DNA of 38,475 nt from a virus, in the IMG/VR virus record IMGVR_UViG_3300017971_000499, positions 1-38,475 of that record; one strand, written 5' to 3'. The position numbers and the translations under genes were made by a program. Below the pieces are notes generated by a model, which saw only the letters and a program-made list of their open reading frames with translations, was not told the origin of the DNA and made no database searches. Numbering within the stretch: the stretch's first letter is position 1; each line of letters opens with the position of its first letter. Shown piece by piece: positions 28,726-36,412 of the stretch.

Positions 28726-29925
28726 ATGCGGAAGGTAAACGTCGATCACCTCGCTCCGCGCTACTTGATTCGAGTAGAGGGTACGAAGCTGAAGGCGGAC
28801 GTTACCCAGTTCATCCGGGGGGTGGAGTACCACGAGGACGAGGACTCCGCCTCCCGAATCTCCCTGACCGTAGCAAACCCTCGGTTTCGATTCCTAGAGT
28901 CCAAGATCTTCGCGGAGGGGAACCGGGTGGACCTCTGGATGGGTTACGTGGGGAGACCGCTCCGTTTCCAGAACCGCGGGATCATCGTCCGCCCCAACCC
29001 TCTCTTCCCCCGCGGGGGAATGCCCGTCTTGAACGTGGTCGCCCACGACGTCTCCCGGAAGTTGATGGAACCCGGGGAGGGGGATAAGGGGAAGCTGTAC
29101 CGGAAGAAGCGGGACTCGGATATTGCCTCTGAAATCTTCCGGGAGATCGAGGCGGCTCCCTTCGTTTACGAGACCCGGGCGATTCAAACCCGGGTTCGGA
29201 AGCGGGGAGTCTCGAAGTGGGAGTTCCTCCGCCGGTTGGCAAGGCTCCACAACTTCGTGGTCTTCACGCGCTACGACCCGACGCGGAACGTCACCTACGG
29301 GTTCTTCGGACCCCCGGATCAGGAGGACCAGCCGCGGAAGTACTCCTTCGTCTACGGGTCCGGGGAGCCGGACGCGACCTGCCTGGAGTTCTACCCGGAC
29401 CTCTCTCTGGCGTCCCAGGAGACGGAGTTGACGCTGGTCTACACGGACCCGAAGAAGCGGAAGACCTACTCCCTCCAGTTGAAGGTCCGGGGGAAGACCG
29501 CGGAGGTGACCAAGTTCTCCGGGGTCTCCGGGACTCGGGAACTGAAGAAGGAGATCCGGAACGGGACGGAGGTCCAGTTGACCGTCTTCGGGCAGCGGGC
29601 GGAGGTCGTCCCGGGGAAGCGGTTCTCCTCCGTCCGGGAGGCCAAGCGTTGGGCCGCGGCGTGGTGGGCGCGCCGGGAGTCCGAGTTCGCCTTCGCCACC
29701 GGCACCGTTCTAGGGGAGGCGGACCTCCGCCGCGGACAGGTCCACGCGTTCAGAGGACTGGGGAATCGCCTCTCAGGGGACTGGCAGTTGACTAGCGTCA
29801 CCCAGCGTCAAGACGGGCGAAGCCTCTTCGAGTCCTCCTTCTCCGCGCGGAAGGTGGTACTGGCCAGCGTGGTGGGGGCACCGGACTCCGTGAGCAACGT
29901 CCGGAGGGAGGAGGCGGCGCAGTGA
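28726..29925 (+). CDS. baseplate hub protein, gp27/gpD-like
   Basis: A 399 aa hub protein. Residues 1-110 (YLIRVEGTKLKADVTQFIRGVEYHEDEDSASRISLTVANPRFRF) match the first beta domain of late-control D/XkdQ/gp27 proteins. The middle (DSDIASEIFREIEAAPFVYETRA-IQTRVRKRGVSKWEFLRRLARLHNFVVF) is the characteristic helical segment. The end (REAKRWAAAWWARRESEFAFATGTVLGEADLRRGQVHAFRGLGNRLSGDWQLTSVTQRQDG) is the final beta domain of the family. The trimer forms the centre of the baseplate and holds the spike. Its 3' end overlaps the next start by GTGA. Confidence 0.88.
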   Translation: MRKVNVDHLAPRYLIRVEGTKLKADVTQFIRGVEYHEDEDSASRISLTVANPRFRFLESKIFAEGNRVDLWMGYVGRPLRFQNRGIIVRPNPLFPRGGMPVLNVVAHDVSRKLMEPGEGDKGKLYRKKRDSDIASEIFREIEAAPFVYETRAIQTRVRKRGVSKWEFLRRLARLHNFVVFTRYDPTRNVTYGFFGPPDQEDQPRKYSFVYGSGEPDATCLEFYPDLSLASQETELTLVYTDPKKRKTYSLQLKVRGKTAEVTKFSGVSGTRELKKEIRNGTEVQLTVFGQRAEVVPGKRFSSVREAKRWAAAWWARRESEFAFATGTVLGEADLRRGQVHAFRGLGNRLSGDWQLTSVTQRQDGRSLFESSFSARKVVLASVVGAPDSVSNVRREEAAQ

Positions 29926-30629
29926 AGCGGGAACTCCAGTTGGGTACGGTCTTGGACTCCGCGGATCCCTCCGCTCAGGGTGGGGCGCAGCTGCAGATAA
30001 ACGAGATCCTGGACGGTGCGGCGCTGGACCTCCCGGACTTCGTCCCCGGACGCTACCCCTTCGCGGGGAACGGGGAGGGCTTCTACTACGCGCCCCAGAG
30101 AGGGGCGCTCCTGGAGGTGGAGGTCGAGGAGGACCCGGAGGACGCGGTGGAGGAGTTGTCCCCCCGCTGGGTCGGGATGCTCTACTCTGACGAGGACCAG
30201 ATCCCGGCGGAGTTTCGGAGCGACCCGGTGAATCGCGGGGGAATCAAGTTTGGGGAGGAGGTCTTCCTCCAGGACAAGGTGAAGGCGTTGACGGCGCTCA
30301 TCTCCGCGGCGCTCCGCCTAGGGGAGGAAGGTGCGACGGAGGCGGTGATGAGGGGGGACGCCTGGAACTCCGCTTGGGACACCTGGGTCTCCGCCCTGGA
30401 TCAGTACCTTAGCGCGGAGGTCACGTGCGCCAACATAACGGCTACGAACTTCCAGGCCCTGGCGACGGCGTCCGCGGTCCCACCCCTAACGCCCCTCCAA
30501 CCTCTCTTCCAGGCGTTGGCCACCGCTTGGACGAACTTCGGGGCGGCTATCCCGGGGTTCCAGACCGCGACCTCGACCCGGAAGGGACAGAAGCAGACGT
30601 GGCTCTCAACCAAGGTGAAGACGGAGTAG
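29922..30629 (+). CDS. baseplate spike/OB-fold protein (gpV/gp5-like)
   Basis: A 235 aa protein starting at GTG 29922, overlapping the previous TGA. The N-terminal 100 residues match the OB-fold of phage spike proteins: LGTVLDSADPSAQGGAQLQINE, then PGRYPFAGNGEGFYYAPQRGALLEVEVEEDPED and RWVGMLYSDEDQIPAEF, the P-G-G---P--G--V-V motif. The remainder (residues 105-235) is a helical, Ala/Thr-rich tail without the repeats of a beta-helix needle, so the needle tip may be another gene. No lysozyme domain is present. It lies directly after the hub, as expected. Confidence 0.8.
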   Translation: MKRELQLGTVLDSADPSAQGGAQLQINEILDGAALDLPDFVPGRYPFAGNGEGFYYAPQRGALLEVEVEEDPEDAVEELSPRWVGMLYSDEDQIPAEFRSDPVNRGGIKFGEEVFLQDKVKALTALISAALRLGEEGATEAVMRGDAWNSAWDTWVSALDQYLSAEVTCANITATNFQALATASAVPPLTPLQPLFQALATAWTNFGAAIPGFQTATSTRKGQKQTWLSTKVKTE

Positions 30630-30632
30630 AGT

Positions 30633-31064
30633 ATGGCTAGAGGGATGGCAATTCCGGTGAGAACGAATCGGCGGGGCGGAGCCTTCCTGATAGAGGCGTC
30701 CCGCTACCTCCGGCAGGTGGTCTTCTACGGATTGACCCCAAACTTGAATATGAACCCGTTCCAGGCCGGGGGTGGCGTGGAGATTGGGATCTCCGAGCGG
30801 GTGATCTTCTCCAACCTGACCCCAGTGGCGCGGAGTCTGGCGCGCCGGGGGATAGGTCGGTTCTTCGCCAGGTTGAGGGCGGAGGACATCGCCCGCCTCG
30901 TACCCGGTGCGGAGGGTCTCTCCTTCGAGGACGCGGACGGGGAGCTGATCGCAAACGTCCGGTACCTGGATCTCGAGGCGGACGAGGAGAACGTGGTGAG
31001 GACCAACATGATCGGGGCGTTGGGGGGAACCGCTCCGAACAACACCAACCTCTCGGAGGGTTAG
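30633..31064 (+). CDS. baseplate wedge protein, gp25/gpW-like
   Basis: A 143 aa protein. Its size, its place between spike and gpJ, and the sequence (IPVRTNRRGGAFLIEASRYLRQVVFYGLTPNLNMNPFQAGGGVEIGI then a basic helix and a final V-NVRYLDLEAD strand) fit the gp25-like lysozyme-fold wedge family. No EPR core motif as in some gp25 members is visible, so the match is by context and fold pattern. In gp25 families the protein initiates sheath assembly on the baseplate. Confidence 0.6.
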   Translation: MARGMAIPVRTNRRGGAFLIEASRYLRQVVFYGLTPNLNMNPFQAGGGVEIGISERVIFSNLTPVARSLARRGIGRFFARLRAEDIARLVPGAEGLSFEDADGELIANVRYLDLEADEENVVRTNMIGALGGTAPNNTNLSEG

Positions 31065-31068
31065 CGGC

Positions 31069-33525
31069 ATGAGCACGAGCACAATCGTCGTACCGGACTT
31101 CCAGTTCTCCGGTTTCTACTACGGGGAGATCGTCCGGAGGATCCGGATCTTCAACCGGATCAACGCGCCGGAGATCACCGCGGAGGTCCCGGAGGAACCG
31201 TTTATCCAGCTGGAGCGGACCTTCGGCTTGGTGGGGCACTACTGCAACGTCCTCCTGGACCTCGCGGCAAACGAGGTCCTCCTACCGACCGCAAAGCTTC
31301 AGGACTCCGTTCGTCTCCTTCTGGCGCTGATAGACTACCAAATCAAGGACTACGCTCCCGCCTCCGTGGAGCTTCTCCTGAAGTTGGCCCAGGTCCCGAC
31401 TTCTTTAGTTCCTGTTCTAGAGGAGGACTCTCTCTTCGAGACGGAGCGGAACGATGACGGGGAGACCGTCCCCTTCGAGGTCGCGGACGCCGTCTCCGTG
31501 GGTCCCTCCAACGTCCTGGACGGGGTCTTCGGACTCCAGCTGGACCGGCAGGGTGCGGATGGCGCTACGGTAGTGGGAGACCCGACGGTCCTCCAGTCTG
31601 GAGCAATGGCGGTAACCGCCGCGGACCTGAACGCGGAACTGGAGTTGACGGGGAGCGTCCTGGGTAACAACGGGACGTTCAAGATTTCGGAGGTGATAAC
31701 CACCGGGGCGACCTCTCGGATCCGTCTCTCCGCCACGTTGGGCGGGGAGGAGCCGCTCTTCCTCTTCGAGACCGGGTTGACCTGGAAGATCCGGAAGTTC
31801 ACCGCAAACGGGGCTAGCGACGTGAACACCGGCGGGGTTCCGTACTTCACTCCCTGGACCGGGCGCGTAGCGGGGGACAAGCTCTATGTCGGCTCCAGCT
31901 GGGTGTTGTGGACCAAGTTGGAGTTGGCGTTCCGGACCCTCGGGGCTAACATGACCGGGGTCTGGGAGTACTACGACCCGGACCTCTCGGACGAGACCCC
32001 GGACTCCGTCTCAAATCAGGGCACGTACTTGAAGGTCCAGGTGGACGGACTCCTGGACCCGGACGGTGCTAGCCTGGACCGGAGCGGGGCGTTGGTTAAA
32101 GTGACCTACCTCCCAACCGGAGTGAGTGAGACCCTGGTCTCCTACTGGGATGGACCCGGGAACTACGTGGACACCTCCGCGTTCCTGGGTCAGAGCGGAA
32201 CCCCGAGCACGGCTCTGGAGGACTACGCGGTGGGGACGGACTGGAATCCCCTGGAGGGTGCGACGGACGGGAGCGCGGACCTCTCCGCGGACGGGGACCT
32301 GGAGTACACTCTCCCGCAGACGCTGCTCTCGAACTGGAGCAAGGTGGAGGTGGAGGGAGTGGAAGGCTTTTACCTCCGCTTCCGGGTGATCTCCACCTCC
32401 GGAGCTGGGGATCCTGAGATAGACACTCTCTCCATCGCGGGCGGGGACCAGTACCTCCTGGAGGACGGGGTCCAGGGGGAGACGGTCTCCAGCGAACCGC
32501 TCTACTCCTCCACCGGGACAGCGAAGCAGGAGGTGGAACTTTCCACGACTCCGGGCCTCCGCGATTCCGTTCGGGTCTTCGTGGACGAGGGAGGCGGGGA
32601 GATCGAGTGGACGAACCTGACCGCGATCGGGGAGACCCTCCTGACCTCCGGGAGCAAGGACCGGCACTTCGCGGTGAAGCAGGACTCCACCGGGACCCTA
32701 ACAGTGAGATTCGGGGACGGGACCCGGGGGAAGATCCCCCCGATCGGGGTGGAAAACGTCCGGTTCGAGTATCGGGTCAACGCGGTGACGGACGGGAACG
32801 TTGGGGCGGGGACAGTGGTGGTGAACTCCGGGGGAGCCGCGCTGGTCTCGGAGGTGACGAACCCTCGCCCCGCCTTTGGTTGGCGGGAGGCGGAGGGTGC
32901 CTCCCCGGAGTCCCTGGAGTTGGTCAAGGAAGCGGGTCCGGCTTCCCTCCGGACCGGGAACCGAGCGGTGAACCCGAGCGACTACGAGGACCTAGCGCTG
33001 GCCTTCACCGCCTCGAACGGAACCCGCCCGGTCGTTCGAGCTAAGGCAATCGAGGAGGGCTTCGGTCCGAAGACGATCAAGCTGGTGGTGGTGGGGACCA
33101 ACGGAGTGGCGATCTCCGCCACCGTGAAGGCGGAGCTGGAGACCTACTTTAACGGGAACGAGGCGGAGGGGATCGAGGGAGTGGGGCAGAGCAACACGGA
33201 GGTGACGGTGGTCAACTTCACCCCGCGGTTGATCGTTCTCTCCATGACCGTAGAGGCCACCTCCGCCCTAACGGAGACCCTGGTCAAGACGAGGATGGCT
33301 ACGCTCCTGAACCCCACCGCCGCGGAGGGGGGAACCTACGTCTGGAAGTTTGGGGGGAGAGCCCCGAACTCCAGGATAGCCTCGGAGGTCTTCAAGATCT
33401 CCCCGGGGAACGTCTTCGACGTGGACATCTCCCTCCCGTCCGCGGACGTCGAGTTGCTGGAGGACGAACTCCCGCTGCTGGACACCGCGGCTCTCAACGT
33501 AGCTATCTACCCCCCGAGCAACTAA
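31069..33525 (+). CDS. baseplate J-like wedge protein (gp6/gpJ family)
   Basis: An 818 aa wedge protein. Residues 60-120 are helical. Residues 130-490 comprise a long beta-rich insertion (several Thr/Gly/Asp-rich domains such as YVDTSAFLGQSGTPSTALEDY). Residues 530-620 show the J signature TVRFGDGTRGKIPPIG, then VRFEYRVNAVTDGNVGAGTV, GNRAVNPSDYEDLALAF and RAKAIEEGFGP. The C-terminal end has the final beta-alpha domain (KAELETYFNGNEAEGIEGVGQ ... IYPPSN). Typical J-like proteins are 300-500 aa; the insertion explains the length. The gene sits after the wedge gp25-like protein and before the gpI-like protein with one gene between. Confidence 0.85.
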   Translation: MSTSTIVVPDFQFSGFYYGEIVRRIRIFNRINAPEITAEVPEEPFIQLERTFGLVGHYCNVLLDLAANEVLLPTAKLQDSVRLLLALIDYQIKDYAPASVELLLKLAQVPTSLVPVLEEDSLFETERNDDGETVPFEVADAVSVGPSNVLDGVFGLQLDRQGADGATVVGDPTVLQSGAMAVTAADLNAELELTGSVLGNNGTFKISEVITTGATSRIRLSATLGGEEPLFLFETGLTWKIRKFTANGASDVNTGGVPYFTPWTGRVAGDKLYVGSSWVLWTKLELAFRTLGANMTGVWEYYDPDLSDETPDSVSNQGTYLKVQVDGLLDPDGASLDRSGALVKVTYLPTGVSETLVSYWDGPGNYVDTSAFLGQSGTPSTALEDYAVGTDWNPLEGATDGSADLSADGDLEYTLPQTLLSNWSKVEVEGVEGFYLRFRVISTSGAGDPEIDTLSIAGGDQYLLEDGVQGETVSSEPLYSSTGTAKQEVELSTTPGLRDSVRVFVDEGGGEIEWTNLTAIGETLLTSGSKDRHFAVKQDSTGTLTVRFGDGTRGKIPPIGVENVRFEYRVNAVTDGNVGAGTVVVNSGGAALVSEVTNPRPAFGWREAEGASPESLELVKEAGPASLRTGNRAVNPSDYEDLALAFTASNGTRPVVRAKAIEEGFGPKTIKLVVVGTNGVAISATVKAELETYFNGNEAEGIEGVGQSNTEVTVVNFTPRLIVLSMTVEATSALTETLVKTRMATLLNPTAAEGGTYVWKFGGRAPNSRIASEVFKISPGNVFDVDISLPSADVELLEDELPLLDTAALNVAIYPPSN

Positions 33526-33537
33526 GAGGTCCCTTCT

Positions 33538-34368
33538 ATGCGCTTTGAACTCCTCCCCCTAGACCCCCCGGACGGTTCTCTCCTGGTTCGAAAGGACGCT
33601 TGGATCGCTCTTAGAGTTCTGGGGGATGACCCGAACCTTCGCATCGAGATCTCCCGCGGGGGGAAGTGGGAGAAGGTCTGGGCTCACGGGGCTCCGCAAC
33701 CCGGTTACCCCACGTTTCGCCGGGAGGTCTCCCCGGGGGAGGTGGAGTTTCGGGTGAAACCGGCCCGGGAGTTCTCCGTCGGTAACCTGATCTCCGTTCG
33801 AGTTATCTCTAGAGAGGAGCGAGCGGGGTATGAGTTCGAGATCGGGGACCCCGCCAGCGTCCTGAACGTGGTTCAGACCGGAGCGGAGGAGGTCTCCCTG
33901 ATCTTCTCCACGCCCCTGAAGTTGGAGGGTGCCGCCGCGAAGGCCCTCTGGGACCGGGACTCCTACCTCGTAGAGGGCAGCGTTTGTCTCTATCCCACGG
34001 AGGTCTCCGTGGTGAGTCCGACCCTGGTTAGACTCCGGATCTCCGAGATCCCGAACGGGGAAGTGTTCCGCCTCTCCGTTCGCGGGGAACTGGAGACCTG
34101 GGAGGGACTCCCGCTGAAGGGAGCCTCTCGATATTGGACCTCCAGGATGGAGTCCCCGCGGGTGGCTCGAGTGGAGATGCAGGATCCCTGGACTTTGGAC
34201 GTCTTCTTCACCCGGGCAGTGGGAGCGCGGGCAACGGACCCGGAGATCTACAACTTCACAAACGGACTACAAGCGGAACGTGTTCAGAAGCTGGACTCCA
34301 ACTCCGTTCGCATGAAGTTGAAGACCGCCACGTTGCCGGGCGTTCAGTACGTCCTCAGCGTCTCGTAG
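33538..34368 (+). CDS. Ig-like baseplate accessory protein
   Basis: A 276 aa protein with AAGAGG upstream of its ATG. It is made of about three beta-sandwich units: residues 10-110 (ALRVLGDDPNLRIEISRGGKWEKVW), 110-200 (LNVVQTGAEEVSLIFSTPLKLEGAAAKALW) and 205-276 (VARVEMQDPWTLDVFFTRAVGARATDPEIYNFTNG). The latter two resemble Big_5/SbsA-like Ig domains by their V-LIFS-P and D-FFTRAV patterns. It is placed between gpJ-like and gpI-like proteins, so it is probably an outer part of the wedge. No enzyme motif is seen. Confidence 0.7.
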   Translation: MRFELLPLDPPDGSLLVRKDAWIALRVLGDDPNLRIEISRGGKWEKVWAHGAPQPGYPTFRREVSPGEVEFRVKPAREFSVGNLISVRVISREERAGYEFEIGDPASVLNVVQTGAEEVSLIFSTPLKLEGAAAKALWDRDSYLVEGSVCLYPTEVSVVSPTLVRLRISEIPNGEVFRLSVRGELETWEGLPLKGASRYWTSRMESPRVARVEMQDPWTLDVFFTRAVGARATDPEIYNFTNGLQAERVQKLDSNSVRMKLKTATLPGVQYVLSVS

Positions 34369-34377
34369 GAGGTAGAG

Positions 34378-36399
34378 ATGGCGACTTTGGACCAACCCAT
34401 AGACCCCTCCAGCGTCTCCTTTAGAGGGTTCTCCACCAGCAACGCGCCGGTCTTCCCGCACGACACCTACTCCTTCCTGATGGCGTCCCTCCGGGAGCAG
34501 GACGCGACGGAAGGAGAGGAACTACTCCTCCGCTGGCTTGCCTCAGAGCAGAGCGAGTTCGAGGACACCTACGCGCGGATAAAGACCCTCTTGACGTTTC
34601 CGGACCCGGAGATCTGTCCCGCGGAGGCTCTCCCCTATCTCCGCTGGATAGTGGGCCTGACCGCGAAACTGGACGGGGTGATAGGGGATATCTCGGAGGC
34701 GGACCTCCGACGACTGATCTCCGTAGCGGTCCGGATGTGGAAGTTGAAGGGAACGGAGAAGGGACTTGCAAACACGCTCCGAGCGCTGACCACGCGGACC
34801 GCGCGGATCCTCAACTGGTTCTTCTTCCGAATCATCCTCGGGGAGGCGGAGCTGGGACGCGCGGAACTCAGCGTGGATCCCTGGCTCCTGGACGAACTTG
34901 GGATGCAGACCTCTATCCTCCCGGACTCCGTGATCACGGGGGGTCCGTACCTCCGCGGGGACGTTCTCCCCTCCGCGGACACTCCCGCCTGGACTTACGT
35001 CAGCGAGGGGGAGTCGGAGGGAACTATCTTCGCGGTCTCCGGAGAGGCTCTATTTCAGTTTCAGAGCTTCGGAAACGCCTTTGGGGGTCGGTACTACCTA
35101 GACGCACCTTTGGACGCCTCCACGGCTGAAATAGGGGCCATCTGGACGGCATTGGATCTAACCGAGGTGGGGGGTCGTCCGTTCAGGCTCTTTCTGGAGG
35201 ACGGTTCCCGTGGTTACGTCTTGAGCTGGTCAGATACGGAGGTGGCGCTGGAGAGCGTCTCCGGTTCCGTGATAGTGAGTCCGCGGAGTCGCGGGTTCTC
35301 CGTGGGTAACTCCTACCGGATGAGACTCTACAAGGACGGGGCGGGATCCGTTCGCGCCTCCGCGGACGGAGTGGACCTCTTCGGGGAGGTGTCCTCCGCA
35401 CTCTTCCCGGTTAGTGTAAACTCTCGCTACGGATTTGGGTACCTGAACCTGGGGGAGAACCAAACCTGGACCGTTACTTGGGACGACGTGGGTCCCCTCC
35501 CGGAGTTGACTCTGAACCTGACCACGCTCTTGGGGGCAACGGAGGCGGTTCCCCACCGGATCCGTGTGAAGCACGTCCCGAGCAAGTCGGTCCGGACCGT
35601 CTACTCCTACTGGGACGGGTCCTCCAATCTCTGCCGCGTCTTAGACGCCTTCGGGAACGGAGCGCCGTTCACCGTCTCCCAGAACGACCTCCGGGTGGGG
35701 GTGGACCCGGACGAGTACGTCTCGGATGTTCGGATCGTGGACGACGGGACCGGGACTCTGGACCGGAACTTGATCGAGGGGATTATGTCCACGCTCCGGC
35801 CCTCCGGGGAGCGGTACTTCCTCCGCTACCTGGACTTCTCGGACGAGTTTCGACGGACCTTTGACTGGATTGCCGTTTCGGGGACGGCGGTTCCTAGTCT
35901 GGAAGAGGGACTCGTTACCCTGGGGGACCCCACTTTCGAGACCGTGATCAAGACGGACTACCCGAACGACGCGACGTGGGAGCAACCGCAACTGGTTGCG
36001 CAGTTCTCCCTAAAGGATCCCACTTCCTGGGGGGAGGTGAGGTTCAACTACCAGGACGAGTTCAACTTCTACGCGATGCGGTTGGACGCGGCGGGGAAAC
36101 AAGTTCTTCTGGACCGGATGTTGGGAGGGGTCCGGACGAACCTCTCCACCGTGGGGATCCTGGTCTTCCACCCGGAGGTGAACTACTACCTCCACGTTCA
36201 CGTGGAGAACTCCGTCACTCCCGGGACTTTGGTGATCAACTTTCACTTAGACGGGAACCTCCTAGGGACCGTGATCGACGCCGGAGGGAGTACCTCCGGG
36301 AAGTTGGCGGTCGCGGCCGGGATAGGGCAGGAACTGAAGTTAACTTTCTCGGAGATGTTCCAGCTTCCGCTGGACTCCGTTAGAATCGGACCACCTTAG
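34378..36399 (+). CDS. tail protein I-like (gpI) with C-terminal beta domains
   Basis: A 673 aa protein. Residues 60-150 fit the gpI/XkdT-associated family: CPAEALPYLRWIVGLTAKLDGVIGDISEADLRRLISVAVRMWKLKGTEKGLANTLRALTTRTARILNWF, with the conserved KGT motif at around 125. The remainder (150-673) is beta-rich, including two LamG/ConA-like units (GRYYLDAPLDASTAEIGAIW and the segment LVAQFSLKDPTSWGEVRFNYQDEFNFYAMRLDAAGKQVL). Classical gpI is about 200 aa, so more than two thirds is extra. The extra domains may attach fibres or bind glycans. SD GTAGGAGGTAGAG precedes the ATG. Confidence 0.8.
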   Translation: MATLDQPIDPSSVSFRGFSTSNAPVFPHDTYSFLMASLREQDATEGEELLLRWLASEQSEFEDTYARIKTLLTFPDPEICPAEALPYLRWIVGLTAKLDGVIGDISEADLRRLISVAVRMWKLKGTEKGLANTLRALTTRTARILNWFFFRIILGEAELGRAELSVDPWLLDELGMQTSILPDSVITGGPYLRGDVLPSADTPAWTYVSEGESEGTIFAVSGEALFQFQSFGNAFGGRYYLDAPLDASTAEIGAIWTALDLTEVGGRPFRLFLEDGSRGYVLSWSDTEVALESVSGSVIVSPRSRGFSVGNSYRMRLYKDGAGSVRASADGVDLFGEVSSALFPVSVNSRYGFGYLNLGENQTWTVTWDDVGPLPELTLNLTTLLGATEAVPHRIRVKHVPSKSVRTVYSYWDGSSNLCRVLDAFGNGAPFTVSQNDLRVGVDPDEYVSDVRIVDDGTGTLDRNLIEGIMSTLRPSGERYFLRYLDFSDEFRRTFDWIAVSGTAVPSLEEGLVTLGDPTFETVIKTDYPNDATWEQPQLVAQFSLKDPTSWGEVRFNYQDEFNFYAMRLDAAGKQVLLDRMLGGVRTNLSTVGILVFHPEVNYYLHVHVENSVTPGTLVINFHLDGNLLGTVIDAGGSTSGKLAVAAGIGQELKLTFSEMFQLPLDSVRIGPP

Positions 36400-36412
36400 C
36401 GAAGGGGACGAG

